Shown piece by piece: positions 1-7,831 of a DNA stretch of 64,000 nucleotides; the stretch's first letter is position 1, and each line of letters opens with the position of its first letter. The notes beneath the pieces are model-generated. The model ran no database searches. It was not told where the DNA came from and worked only from the letters and a program-made list of their open reading frames with translations. The translations under genes and the position numbers were made by a program. Source of the stretch: Kribbella aluminosa (GTDB lineage: Bacteria; Actinomycetota; Actinomycetes; Propionibacteriales; Kribbellaceae); contig NZ_JAGINT010000001.1 of the NCBI RefSeq assembly GCF_017876295.1, positions 1,736,001-1,800,000 of the forward strand, written 5' to 3'.

Positions 1-488
1 GCCATTCGTTCGCACCGAAGGCTGCTAGGGGATTGGTGTCTGATGGCTCGGTGGCCACTTGGCAGTTCGCCTCTTCCGATTTCGGGTCCGGTACCACGGG
101 TGGTTAATGCTGATGTTATGGGTGGTGTCCCAAGCAAAGGCTAATAGCACGCGGAGTACTTCCACAGCCGGGGACCACCGGACCAGTGTGTCGAGTGGTC
201 GGGCCTTGGTGGGACGATCCATCGACGCCTGAAACACTGCCCACAAAGGTGTTTCAGGCCACACGCCTTCCGCTCACCCCGGCCGGATGCGGAGAGCAAC
301 GGTCATAGCTCCCGGACGCCTTGCAGAGGTGGCCTTTCCGGCACCCTTCCCGACTCCGTCGCGACGGCGTCCTGAGCGCGGTTGCCCACTGTGTGCGGTT
401 GTGTACTCGCCGCCCGTGATGATCAGCACCGCGCAGAAGTGTGGCCAACGTCACGCTCCGAATCAGTCCACCTGGGCATGATTGGCCT
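1..488. other. Left-edge region without a recognisable gene
   Basis: No open frame here gives a protein I recognise. The short frames on both strands are low in familiar motifs and lack convincing ribosome binding sites. The base composition looks less GC-rich than the rest of the window, which could mean acquired or decayed DNA. One clear structure is an 11-bp perfect inverted repeat (arms 227-237 and 249-259, loop of 11 nt) without a T-tract. The segment could hold the end of a gene or element that starts left of the window. Confidence 0.4.
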
Positions 489-899
489 TCAGCGGTTGAT
501 GAGCCTCCGCACCAGTTTCAGCCCGGACCAGGTGGCGTCGACCGCGCACACCTTCACATCGACCACCCCGAGCGGGAGGGCGAGCTCGCGGACACCGTTC
601 TCGTCGAGGTCGGTCCGCACCCCGGACGACCGCTTCGGCCAGGCGACCCAGATCATCCCGGCGGTGGCCGTCCTCGCGAGCAGGACCGGGAGCCGTCGGG
701 CCAGCCGGTTCCGGTCGGGGCAGAACATCAGCACGACGTCGTACGGCGTACGCCCGGCGCGGCGGGCAACCGCCGTACCCGCCGGAAGGCCCTCGACGGT
801 GAAGCCGGCCGGGGCGTTGTCGATCAGGACGAGGTGCTCCGGTTTGATCCCGAGCTTGGCCGCGAGCGGCTTGCCCGAGTACCCCGGCGTCGTGCTCAT
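489..899 (-). CDS. DUF3052-type hypothetical protein
   Basis: A 136-residue soluble protein beginning MSTTPGYSGKPLAAKLGIK. The GYSG-x-PLAxKLGIK opening, the central VAWPKRSSG segment and the closing KVCAVDATWSGLKLVRR match my memory of short actinobacterial DUF3052 proteins. Their biochemical role is unknown. The ATG at 897-899 fits the conserved N-terminus; the open frame extends much further upstream only because it is a shadow of genes on the other strand. The gene diverges from the FadR-type regulator at 934, leaving 34 bp for both promoters, so regulation by that neighbour is possible but not shown. Family assignment is moderate; function is unknown. Confidence 0.7.
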   Translation of the reverse strand: MSTTPGYSGKPLAAKLGIKPEHLVLIDNAPAGFTVEGLPAGTAVARRAGRTPYDVVLMFCPDRNRLARRLPVLLARTATAGMIWVAWPKRSSGVRTDLDENGVRELALPLGVVDVKVCAVDATWSGLKLVRRLINR

Positions 900-933
900 G
901 AGCGGATGGTACTGGCGGGGGCATACTTGCTGG

Positions 934-1605
934 ATGGCGTTGACGGATGAGGCGATCGTCAAGATCAAGGGGATGATCACCTCGGGGGAGCTCGGCCCGG
1001 GGGATCGGTTGCCGAAGGAGGCGGACCTGGCCGCGCGGCTGGGGCTGTCCCGGAACTCGCTACGGGAGGCGGTCAAGGCGCTCACGCTCGTGAACGTGCT
1101 GGACGTCCGGCACGGCGACGGGACGTACGTCACCAGCCTCGACTCGGCGCATCTGCTGGACGCGCTGAGCTTCATGGTCGACCTGCACCGCGACGACTCG
1201 GTGCTGCAGTTCTTCGAGGTACGCCGGCTGCTTGAGCCGGGCGTCGCCGCGCTGGCCGCGACCCGGATCACCCCCGAGCAGGTCATCGAGCTGCGACTGC
1301 TGTGCAGCGACCTCGCGCCGGACGCCGGGGTCGAGGAGCTGGTCGCGAACGACCTGCAGTTCCACCGCGGGATCGCCGAGGCGACCGGGAACCAGGTCGT
1401 CTGCTCGCTGCTCGACGGCGTCTCCGGCGCCACCCAGCGGGCCCGGATCTGGCGCGGCGTGACCCAGGCCGGCGCGGTCGAGCGCACGCTGTCCGAGCAC
1501 GCGGCGATCCTGGACGCGATCGAGAGCGGCGACGCCGAGGCGGCCCGCGCCTGGATGACCGCCCACATCGCCGGCGTCGAAACCTGGCTACGCAAGGCCC
1601 CGTAG
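934..1605 (+). CDS. FadR-type GntR family transcriptional regulator
   Basis: A 223-residue regulator. Residues about 1-70 form the GntR winged helix (GDRLPKEADLAARLGLSRNS, then the wing HGDGTYV). Residues about 85-215 form an all-helical FCD ligand domain with the D/H pattern of that fold (EVRRLLEPG, NDLQFHRGIAEATGN, EHAAILDAIESGD, AHI). FCD regulators usually bind metal-dependent organic or sugar-acid effectors. The ATG at 934 lies 6 nt after a CATACT box (922-927), so the mRNA is probably leaderless. It diverges from the DUF3052 gene. The target is unknown; the L-fuconate genes 17 kb away carry a GntR-like palindrome, but a link is speculation. Confidence 0.88.
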   Translation: MALTDEAIVKIKGMITSGELGPGDRLPKEADLAARLGLSRNSLREAVKALTLVNVLDVRHGDGTYVTSLDSAHLLDALSFMVDLHRDDSVLQFFEVRRLLEPGVAALAATRITPEQVIELRLLCSDLAPDAGVEELVANDLQFHRGIAEATGNQVVCSLLDGVSGATQRARIWRGVTQAGAVERTLSEHAAILDAIESGDAEAARAWMTAHIAGVETWLRKAP

Positions 1606-1620
1606 TAGTACATCGGAGGT

Positions 1621-1827
1621 ATGTACGAACCACCCCCGCCAAGAAGTGCGTTGACGCTGCGGATCGTGCTGTCGGGGTTCGGGGTGGTGATGTTCGTGGC
1701 GGCGACCGTGCTGGCGGTCGGGTTCGGGCTGCCGTTCGGGTGGGTGGTGGTGTTCGGGCTGCTCACCGGGGTCGCGCTGGTGGATCTCGTGGTCGTTGCC
1801 TGGCGCAAGCACTCGGAAAACGGTTGA
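1621..1827 (+). CDS. Small two-helix membrane protein
   Basis: A 68-residue protein with two hydrophobic helices, roughly residues 13-35 (LRIVLSGFGVVMFVAATVLA) and 38-58, ending in the basic tail WRKHSENG. I do not recognise the family. GGAGGT directly abuts the ATG at 1621, which is unusually close; no better in-frame start is obvious. It lies 15 nt downstream of the FadR-type regulator on the same strand and may share its transcript. A promoter for the ABC-F gene appears to begin inside its last codons, so it does not have to be cotranscribed with that gene. Confidence 0.6.
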   Translation: MYEPPPPRSALTLRIVLSGFGVVMFVAATVLAVGFGLPFGWVVVFGLLTGVALVDLVVVAWRKHSENG

Positions 1828-1852
1828 TCAACCCGGTCCGGGTCCGTAAGCT
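1824..1852 (+). promoter_or_regulatory. Putative promoter of the ABC-F leader
   Basis: TTGATC (1824-1829) and TAAGCT (1847-1852) are separated by 17 bp and would start a transcript near 1858, giving about 120 nt of leader before the ABC-F start codon. The -35 box sits in the 12-bp perfect palindrome GGTTGATCAACC (1822-1833), which could also be an operator. Confidence 0.45.
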
Positions 1853-1880
1853 TTTCGGAGTCACATTCCCGACGACAGGG

Positions 1881-1977
1881 GTTCGAGTTGTCGAACTGAG
1901 GTCCTCTCTGCAGCCGATCGATCGCCGCCGTTCTGGCGCGCGGTCTCGTCCGAGACCTCAGTGGGAGTCGACAACTC
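1881..1977 (+). promoter_or_regulatory. Switch-like structured leader of the ABC-F gene
   Basis: Three mutually exclusive structures are visible. Local hairpin A pairs 1881-1886 with 1891-1896 (loop GTTG). Local hairpin B pairs 1942-1948 with 1951-1957. A long-range stem pairs 1885-1894 with 1968-1977 (10 bp, perfect) and 1895-1903 with 1954-1962 (9 bp, perfect), bulging out GGGAG (1963-1967), the Shine-Dalgarno sequence, and ending one base before the ATG. The long stem would hide the translation start; A and B would free it. Antibiotic-resistance ABC-F genes are often controlled by ribosome-sensing leaders. No obvious leader-peptide start codon is present, so the trigger is unknown. Confidence 0.75.
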
Positions 1978-3558
1978 ATGAGTTTTTCCCTGTCCTGTAC
2001 CGACCTCTTCTTCGCCTGGCCCGACGGCGAGGTGCTCTTCGACGGCCTGACGTTCGTCGCCGGCCCGGTCCGTTCCGGGCTGGTCGGCCGCAACGGCACC
2101 GGCAAGTCGACTCTGCTCCGGCTGATCGCCGGGCGGCTCACTCCGCAGCGCGGCTCGATTCGCGTGGCCGGCGAGCTCGGGTACCTGCCGCAGGACCTGA
2201 CCTTGGACACCTCGCTGCGGGTCGACCAGGCGCTCGGCATCGACGCCGTACGGCGGGCTGTCGTCGCGATCGAGTCCGGTGACGCCTCCGAGCAGAACTT
2301 CGCGATCGTCGGCGACGACTGGGACGTCGACGAACGCGCCGAGGCGCTGCTCGGCAAGCTCGGCCTGGGCGCGATCGGCCTGGACCGCAGCGTCGGCGAG
2401 CTGTCCGGCGGCGAGACGATCCTGCTCGGGCTCGCGGCCGAGCTGCTGCGGCGTCCCGACGTACTGCTGCTCGACGAGCCGACCAACAACCTCGACCTGC
2501 GGGCGCGGCGGCAGCTGTACGACGCCGTGGACCAGTTCCGCGGTGCGCTGGTGGTCGTCAGCCACGACCGCGAGTTGCTGGACCGGGTCGACCAGATCGG
2601 CGATCTCCGCAAGGGTGAGGTCACCTGGTACGGCGGCAACCTGACCGCCTACGAGGAGGCGGTCGCCGTCGAGCAGGAGGCCGCCGAGCGGATGCTCCGC
2701 GCGGCGGAGGCCGACGTACGCAAGCAGAAGAAGGATCTCGTCGACGCGCGGATGAAGATGGACCAGCGCCGGGCCCGGGGCCAACGCGCGTTCGAGCAGG
2801 GCGGGATCCCGAAGATCGTCGCGGGCGGGCTGAAGCGGTCCGCGCAGGTGTCGGCCGGCAAGCACCTCGGGATGCAGTCCGAGCGGCTCGGGTCGGCGCA
2901 GGAGGCGCTCGCGGACGCGGAGGACAAGGTCCACGACGACGACACGATCCGCGTCGACCTGCCGAAGACCGCCGTACCCGCGGGCCGGATCGTGCTCCGG
3001 CTGGAGGATCACGTACTGCGGACCGGGGCGCACGTCGACCTGGAGATCCGGGGTCCGGAGCGGATCGCGCTGACCGGGCCGAACGGTGCCGGCAAGACCA
3101 CGCTGCTGCAGTCGGTCGTATCGGGGGAGCTGCCGGTGGTGCCGTTCCGGTACCTGCCGCAGCGGCTCGACCTGCTCCGCGACGACCTGTCGATTGTCGA
3201 CAATCTGGCGTTGCTCGCGCCGGGGACGGAGAACCAGGAGCGGCGGTCGAGGCTGGCGCGGTTCTTGTTCCGCGGGCGGTCGGCGGATCAGGCTGTCAGT
3301 ACGTTGTCGGGCGGGGAGCGGTTCCGGGCGACGCTCGCGGCGCTGCTGCTCGCGGAGCCGCCGCCGCAGTTGCTGATGCTCGACGAGCCGACGAACAACC
3401 TGGACCTCGGGAGTGTGGCGCAGTTGAAGGACGCGCTGGCGTCGTACAGCGGGGCGCTGGTGATCGCGAGTCACGACGTACCGTTCCTGCGCGAGATCGG
3501 GATCACCCGGTGGGTGGAGCTGACGCCGGAGGGGCTCACCGGCATCGATCCGCTGTAG
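1978..3558 (+). CDS. ABC-F ATPase, probable ribosome-protection (antibiotic resistance) protein
   Basis: A 526-residue soluble protein with two ABC ATPase domains and no membrane segments. Domain 1 has Walker A GRNGTGKST (about residues 37-45), signature LSGGE and Walker B LLLDEPTNNLDL; domain 2 has GPNGAGKTT, LSGGE and LMLDEPTNNLDL. Between them is a charged, helical linker with many K/R/E residues, corresponding to the interdomain P-site tunnel segment of ABC-F proteins. Such proteins bind the ribosomal E site, and resistance members displace macrolides, lincosamides, pleuromutilins or similar drugs. The start follows the structured leader described above, which favours a drug-inducible role. 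Housekeeping ABC-F (EttA-like) function is the alternative. Confidence 0.85.
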   Translation: MSFSLSCTDLFFAWPDGEVLFDGLTFVAGPVRSGLVGRNGTGKSTLLRLIAGRLTPQRGSIRVAGELGYLPQDLTLDTSLRVDQALGIDAVRRAVVAIESGDASEQNFAIVGDDWDVDERAEALLGKLGLGAIGLDRSVGELSGGETILLGLAAELLRRPDVLLLDEPTNNLDLRARRQLYDAVDQFRGALVVVSHDRELLDRVDQIGDLRKGEVTWYGGNLTAYEEAVAVEQEAAERMLRAAEADVRKQKKDLVDARMKMDQRRARGQRAFEQGGIPKIVAGGLKRSAQVSAGKHLGMQSERLGSAQEALADAEDKVHDDDTIRVDLPKTAVPAGRIVLRLEDHVLRTGAHVDLEIRGPERIALTGPNGAGKTTLLQSVVSGELPVVPFRYLPQRLDLLRDDLSIVDNLALLAPGTENQERRSRLARFLFRGRSADQAVSTLSGGERFRATLAALLLAEPPPQLLMLDEPTNNLDLGSVAQLKDALASYSGALVIASHDVPFLREIGITRWVELTPEGLTGIDPL

Positions 3559-3570
3559 GGCGTGGTGTCT

Positions 3571-3600
3571 GCCCCGTCGCCTTCGGGTGGCGGGGCTTTT
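3571..3600 (+). terminator. Rho-independent terminator after the ABC-F gene
   Basis: An 11-bp GC-rich stem with two G-U pairs (3571-3581 with 3586-3596), a TTCG tetraloop and a following TTTT. Confidence 0.85.
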
Positions 3601-3608
3601 CCCTGCGC

Positions 3609-3637
3609 TTGATTCTGATACCCCCTGGGGGTATGGT
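3609..3637 (+). promoter_or_regulatory. Leaderless promoter with CsoR-like copper operator
   Basis: TTGATT (3609-3614) and TATGGT (3632-3637) are 17 bp apart, and the -10 box ends 7 nt before the ATG, so transcription should start at or beside the start codon. The spacer and -10 contain the inverted repeat ATACCCCC-T-GGGGGTAT (3618-3634), which resembles operators of CsoR-type Cu(I) repressors. No csoR gene is in the window. Confidence 0.7.
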
Positions 3638-3644
3638 CTGGCGC

Positions 3645-5822
3645 ATGGACGAGCACGAGCTGCATCAGCACGGTGGACACGAGGCGCACGGTGGGCGCGG
3701 CGGACATGGTGGACATGGTGGGCATGGGGATCATGCGGCGCAGTTCAAGGACCGGTTCTGGATCAGCCTGGTGCTGGCGGTGCCGGTGGTGTTCTTCAGC
3801 CCGATGTTCGGGGACCTGCTCGGGTACCTGCCGCCGGAGTTCCCCGGGTCGGGGCTGATCGCGCCGGTGCTCGGCACGGTGATCTTCCTGTACGGCGGGC
3901 AGCCGTTCCTGACCGGCGGCTGGAGCGAGCTGAGGACGCGCCGCCCCGGGATGATGCTGCTGATCTCGATGGCGATCACGGTGGCGTTCGTCGCGTCCTG
4001 GGTGACGACGCTGAAGCTCGGCGGGTTCGACCTGGACTTCTGGTGGGAGCTCGCGCTGCTGATCGTGATCATGCTGCTCGGGCACTGGCTGGAGATGCGG
4101 GCACTCGGCGCCGCGTCCGGTGCGCTCGACGCGCTCGCGGCGTTGCTGCCCGACTCGGCCGAGAAGGTGACCGACGACGGCGTGGTCGAGGTTTCGCTCC
4201 ACGAGCTGCAGGCGGGTGACGTCGTACTGGTGCGGTCCGGCGGTCGGGTGCCGGCCGACGGAACGGTGGTCGAGGGTCAGGCCGAGGTCGACGAGTCGAT
4301 GATCACCGGCGAATCGCGGCCAGTGTCGCGTTCGGTGGGCGACTCGGTCGTCGCCGGGACTGTTGCCACCGACAACGCTCTGCGCGTCGAGATCACCGCG
4401 GTCGGCGACGACACCGCCTTGGCCGGCATCCAGCGGCTGGTTGCCGAGGCACAGGCGTCGTCGTCGCGGGCGCAGGCGCTGGCCGATCGTGCGGCGGCGT
4501 TCCTGTTCTACTTCGCGTCGATCGCGGGGCTGATCACGTTCGTGGTGTGGGCGCTGCTGGGCAAGCTGGACGAGGCTGTCACGCGGACGGTGACCGTGCT
4601 GGTGATCGCCTGCCCGCACGCCCTCGGGCTGGCCATTCCGCTGGTGATCGCGATCTCCACGGAGCGGGCCGCGAAGGCCGGCGTACTGGTGAAGAACCGG
4701 CTGGCGCTGGAGCGGATGCGCACGATCGACGCGGTCCTGTTCGACAAGACCGGGACCCTGACGAAGGGCGAGCCGGCCGTCACCGGGGTTGCCGCAGTCG
4801 GGGCGATCTCGCGGGACGAGCTGCTCGCGCTGGCCGCCGCAGTCGAGGCGGACAGCGAACACCCACTGGCCAAAGCAATCGTCCGGGCACACGCTGCCCA
4901 GGCGGCCGGCGCCGACTCCACCGGCGCCCACGCCGTCGGCGCGCAGTCCGTCAATGCGCGGGAAGGTGGTGCGCGGGAGGGCGGTGTCCGGGTCGGCGGG
5001 GGAGCGGCGGCGGGTGAGGTTGCCGGTGGCAAGTTTGTCGCCTCGGAGTTTCGGTCGTTGACGGGGCGTGGTGTGCGGGCGGTCGTCGACGGAGCCGAGG
5101 TCGCGGTTGGTGGGCCGGCGTACTTGCGGGAGAACGGTCTGCCCGAGCCGGATGCGCTGGAGGTCGCGGTGGCGGTGTGGAAGGAGCGTGGCGCCGCGGT
5201 GCTGCATGTGGTGCGGGACGGGCAGGTGCTGGGGGCGATCGCGCTCGAGGACGAGGTACGCGAGGAGTCCAGGCAGGCGGTCGCCGCGCTGCACAAGCGT
5301 GGCGTGAAGGTCGCGATGATCACCGGCGACGCGCACCAGGTCGCGGACGCGGTCGCGAAGGAGCTAGGGATCGACGAGGTGTTCGCGGAGGTACTGCCGC
5401 AGGACAAGGACGCCAAGGTCGCCGAACTGCAGGCGCGTGGGCTGAAGGTCGCGATGGTCGGCGACGGGGTCAACGACGCGCCGGCGCTGGCTCGGGCCGA
5501 GGTCGGGATCGCAATCGGCGCCGGTACGGACGTCGCGATCGAGTCGGCCGGGGTGGTGCTGGCCGCGGATGACCCGCGGGCGGTGCTGTCGGTGATCGAC
5601 CTGTCGAAGGCGAGCTACCGCAAGATGTGGCAGAACCTCGCGTGGGCCACCGGGTACAACATCATCACCGTCCCGTTGGCGGCCGGCGTACTGGCCTTCG
5701 CCGGGGTGGTCGTCTCGCCGGCTGCCGGTGCGGTGCTGATGTCGATCTCCACGATCGTGGTCGCACTCAATGCGCAGCTCCTGCGCCGGCTGGATCTCTC
5801 ACCGCGACGGCTCGCCGCGTAG
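3645..5822 (+). CDS. CopB-type P1B ATPase, copper/heavy-metal exporter
   Basis: A 725-residue membrane ATPase. The N-terminus is a His/Gly-rich metal-binding tail (HxxHGGHEAHGG, repeated GGHGGHG) instead of a ferredoxin-like HMA domain. Next come the actuator motif TGES, the membrane motif CPH (IACPHALGL, the CopB variant of CPC), the phosphorylation motif DKTGTLT, the nucleotide-domain HP motif (DSEHPLAKA) and GDGVNDAPAL. CPH proteins export Cu(I)/Cu(II) or Ag(I). An Ala/Gly-rich insertion of about 45 residues follows the HP motif and looks like a local expansion. The CsoR-like operator at 3618-3634 supports copper control. The 3' end overlaps the converging TetR remnant by 24 nt. Confidence 0.92.
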   Translation: MDEHELHQHGGHEAHGGRGGHGGHGGHGDHAAQFKDRFWISLVLAVPVVFFSPMFGDLLGYLPPEFPGSGLIAPVLGTVIFLYGGQPFLTGGWSELRTRRPGMMLLISMAITVAFVASWVTTLKLGGFDLDFWWELALLIVIMLLGHWLEMRALGAASGALDALAALLPDSAEKVTDDGVVEVSLHELQAGDVVLVRSGGRVPADGTVVEGQAEVDESMITGESRPVSRSVGDSVVAGTVATDNALRVEITAVGDDTALAGIQRLVAEAQASSSRAQALADRAAAFLFYFASIAGLITFVVWALLGKLDEAVTRTVTVLVIACPHALGLAIPLVIAISTERAAKAGVLVKNRLALERMRTIDAVLFDKTGTLTKGEPAVTGVAAVGAISRDELLALAAAVEADSEHPLAKAIVRAHAAQAAGADSTGAHAVGAQSVNAREGGAREGGVRVGGGAAAGEVAGGKFVASEFRSLTGRGVRAVVDGAEVAVGGPAYLRENGLPEPDALEVAVAVWKERGAAVLHVVRDGQVLGAIALEDEVREESRQAVAALHKRGVKVAMITGDAHQVADAVAKELGIDEVFAEVLPQDKDAKVAELQARGLKVAMVGDGVNDAPALARAEVGIAIGAGTDVAIESAGVVLAADDPRAVLSVIDLSKASYRKMWQNLAWATGYNIITVPLAAGVLAFAGVVVSPAAGAVLMSISTIVVALNAQLLRRLDLSPRRLAA

Positions 5823-6323
5823 CCCGCTCAGCGTCACCGCCACCAGGCGCCGTACCGCCGCTTTCGACGGTACGGCGCCTGCCGCGCCGAGGGCGTGGAC
5901 GACGTACGCCGCGAGCTCCTTCCGCGGTACGTCGGTCCGCACATCGCCGGCGGCGTACGCCGCGAGCTCTTCTGGCGGTACGTCGGTCCGCACGTCGCCG
6001 AGGCGCTCCGCGATGAACGTGATCATGTGCTCGCGGGCATGATCGACGTGCTGTTGCCGGTGCAGTGACGGGCTGGCTGTTGGCGGGTGGTCGTGACAGA
6101 TGAAGGCGTAGGCCTCCAATACATCGTCGATGCGGTGGGTCCGCTCCCAGATGTCGGTGAGTTGCTGCAGGTGATCGGCGACCTGCCGCTGATGCCACGC
6201 GGAGAGGACCGCGTCGACATCGGCGAAGTACTTGTAGAGCGTGGCTCGCCCGACTCCCGCCCGCTGCGCGATCTCCGCCATGCTGACCCCGGTCAGGCCG
6301 GGCGGTTTGAAGGTGCTGTCCAC
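5799..6323 (-). pseudogene. Truncated TetR family regulator
   Basis: From about residue 12 the frame reads LTGVSMAEIAQRAGVGRATL followed by YKYF, the second half of a TetR helix-turn-helix, then a helical ligand domain. The first helix that normally precedes it (pattern IL-AA--L) is missing; upstream the frame runs into antisense of a DUF2218 fragment. A GTG at 6321-6323 could still start a 174-residue product, and a near-exact 20-residue duplication (GDVRTDVP-x-ELAAY) is present near the C-terminus. The simplest reading is a deletion that removed the 5' end, so a functional DNA-binding domain is unlikely. It could also be a mis-sensed but translated short variant. Confidence 0.65.
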
Positions 6324-6537
6324 GTCCGCCGAGCAGTTGGTCGTCGACCTCTGTACGGCGACCTGGACCATCCGCTCCACCCCCGACCACCTGATCCTCC
6401 GCCTCGACGCGGCCGACCCGGCCGCCCTCGAACAACAGAGCGCCCGGGTCGCGCACCGCATCGAGCAATTCGCCCGGCGGGACGACCTGAAGGTGGTCTG
6501 GACGCCGGCCGGTTCTCCGGAAGGAAATCGCCGCTGA
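6313..6537 (+). pseudogene. DUF2218-like fragment
   Basis: The frame encodes TATWTIRSTPDHLILRLDA, then QQSARVAHRIEQFARRDDL and KVVWTPAG. This matches the C-terminal two thirds of DUF2218 proteins as I remember them (a TATL-x-TPDAL strand, then a helix ending RHLERFG-RDEL-V-W). The N-terminal part is absent: upstream codons fall in the antisense of the TetR remnant. GTG at 6313 is the only nearby start and has no clear ribosome binding site. The head-to-head join of two 5'-truncated genes points to one deletion around 6313-6345. Function of the family is unknown. Confidence 0.55.
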
Positions 6538-6609
6538 GCGACGACTTCCTTCCGGAACGGCGGTCGGTCGGTCCTTCCGGAACGGCGGTCGGTCAGTCCC
6601 TCCGGAAAG
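6516..6609. repeat. TCCGGA inverted repeat followed by 25-bp tandem repeats
   Basis: An 11-bp perfect inverted repeat (6516-6526 with 6546-6556) ends the DUF2218 fragment and could terminate transcription. It runs into about 2.5 copies of a 25-bp unit beginning CCTTCCGGAACGGCGG (6548, 6573, partial at 6598). The region separates the fragment from the converging DUF305 gene. Confidence 0.7.
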
Positions 6610-6617
6610 GCCGCCGG

Positions 6618-7229
6618 TCAGGCGGCCGGCAGCCGCCCGAGCAGGCGTTGCATCGTGGCGATCTCCGTGGTCTGGGCGGCCTGGATCTTCTTGGCGAGGG
6701 CCATCGAGGAAGCGTCCTTGCCGGTGGATTGCTCGGTCTTCGCCATAGTGACCGCGCCTTGGTGGTGCTTGATCATCATGGTGACCCACATGCGGTCGTA
6801 CATGCTGCCGGTGGCCTTGGAGAGGTCATCCATCTCCTGGGGGCTCATCATGCCGGTCATGGTGTGACCGGCATGCTCGCCGGGCATCGGGACCGGCTTG
6901 CCCCAGGCGGTCAGCCACCCGGACATCAGCTTGATCTCCGGGTCCTGGGCCGCCTTGATCGCGGTCGCGAGGTTCTTGACCGGGGCGGTCGTTGCCTTCT
7001 GCAACGCCGAGTCGGCCATCTCGACAGCCTGCTGGTGGTGCGGGATCATCTGCGACGCGAACATCACGTCCGCGTCGTTGAAGGTCGCCGCCGCTGAAGC
7101 CGACGGGGACGTCGAGGTGTGGCTCATTCCGGGCATGGAGCCGGAGCCGGAACCACCACAGCCGGCAACGCCGAACACAGCGGCGAGAAGTGCGGCCGAG
7201 GCCGCGATCGTACGGTAGACGTGCGTCAT
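6618..7229 (-). CDS. DUF305 lipoprotein
   Basis: A 203-residue exported lipoprotein. Residues 1-24 are a signal peptide ending in the lipobox VAGC. After a Ser/Met-rich linker (MPGMSHTSTS) come two DUF305 halves, each with the conserved signature: SQMIPHHQQAVEMADSAL near residue 60 and MMIKHHQGAVTMAKTE near residue 150. The paired HH motifs and many Met residues suggest metal (copper) binding; the family is frequent near copper genes. AAGGA lies 8 nt before the ATG at 7229. It is followed on the same strand direction by no other gene, and is preceded by the DUF6153-like gene, a common pairing. Confidence 0.9.
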   Translation of the reverse strand: MTHVYRTIAASAALLAAVFGVAGCGGSGSGSMPGMSHTSTSPSASAAATFNDADVMFASQMIPHHQQAVEMADSALQKATTAPVKNLATAIKAAQDPEIKLMSGWLTAWGKPVPMPGEHAGHTMTGMMSPQEMDDLSKATGSMYDRMWVTMMIKHHQGAVTMAKTEQSTGKDASSMALAKKIQAAQTTEIATMQRLLGRLPAA

Positions 7230-7280
7230 CACATTCCTTGGGTTGTCGTGTGGGTACGGCGGAACAAGGCGCACGTCGGC

Positions 7281-7709
7281 CTATATCCGCAGTACTCCCA
7301 AGGAAGACAGCACCAACCGTGGCGGCGACCGCTCGCCCAGGACGCGGCGCGGGCCGTAGACCGGCACGCCAACGGCGCGCCATACCAGCAGACTCCGCAG
7401 CCCGAGCAGGAGTGACAGCAACAGCACCAGCCCGGTCAGCACGGCAAGACAGGCGGTCCCCATCTGGTCCACCTCGTCGGCCAGGGCGACCTGCGCGCCC
7501 AGGGCGACCTGCGCGCCCAAGGCGACCTGCGCCCCCGGGCCGACGTGCGCGCCCGAGGCGGTGGCGTGGTGCATCGGCATCCCGGGGGCGGCCATCGCCG
7601 GGTCGTGGTGGGAGGTGAGGCCGTGCATCGCGAACACCCCGGCGACCACGGTGAGTACGCCGAGGATCCGGAACAGTCGCGCTCCGCAGTCGTGTATGCG
7701 TCCGGCCAT
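7281..7709 (-). CDS. DUF6153-like small membrane protein
   Basis: A 142-residue protein with an N-terminal hydrophobic segment (FRILGVLTVVAGVFAMHGL), a His/Met-containing extracytoplasmic stretch (SHHDPAM, MPMHHA), and a second hydrophobic helix (CLAVLTGLVLLLSLLLGLRS). This layout matches small actinobacterial DUF6153 proteins, which often accompany DUF305 genes and may take part in metal handling; function is not established. The middle contains three GAQVAL repeats and one degenerate copy encoded by an 18-bp tandem repeat. It lies 51 nt upstream of the DUF305 gene and is probably cotranscribed with it. Confidence 0.65.
   Translation of the reverse strand: MAGRIHDCGARLFRILGVLTVVAGVFAMHGLTSHHDPAMAAPGMPMHHATASGAHVGPGAQVALGAQVALGAQVALADEVDQMGTACLAVLTGLVLLLSLLLGLRSLLVWRAVGVPVYGPRRVLGERSPPRLVLSSLGVLRI
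7481..7552 (-). repeat. 18-bp in-frame tandem repeat
   Basis: Four copies of an 18-bp unit (7481, 7499, 7517, 7535). The first two are identical and the last is diverged. They encode GAQVAL hexapeptides between the two membrane segments of the DUF6153-like protein. Confidence 0.85.
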
Positions 7710-7831
7710 CGCGGCAAGAGTACCGACCTGGGCGACCTGCACAGTCAGCACGCGCCGGGTGTGCACACTGGACAATGAAGCAGGCCGCCAGCGGACGTAC
7801 GTTCGGTGAAATCCCAGAGCTGGAGGTCCCG

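Noticed and set aside
1..488. Insertion-sequence remnant at the left edge
   Set aside because: Apart from one 11-bp inverted repeat there are no transposase motifs or matching terminal repeats.
1621..1827. The 68-residue membrane protein as a leader peptide of the ABC-F gene
   Set aside because: It ends about 55 nt before the hairpins and a separate promoter seems to begin at its 3' end, so ribosomes on it would not control the switch.
489..2639. A 716-codon open frame on the minus strand
   Set aside because: Only its last 136 codons match a protein (DUF3052). The rest is the antisense shadow of the GntR and ABC-F genes, with an Arg/Ser/Thr-rich, unnatural composition.
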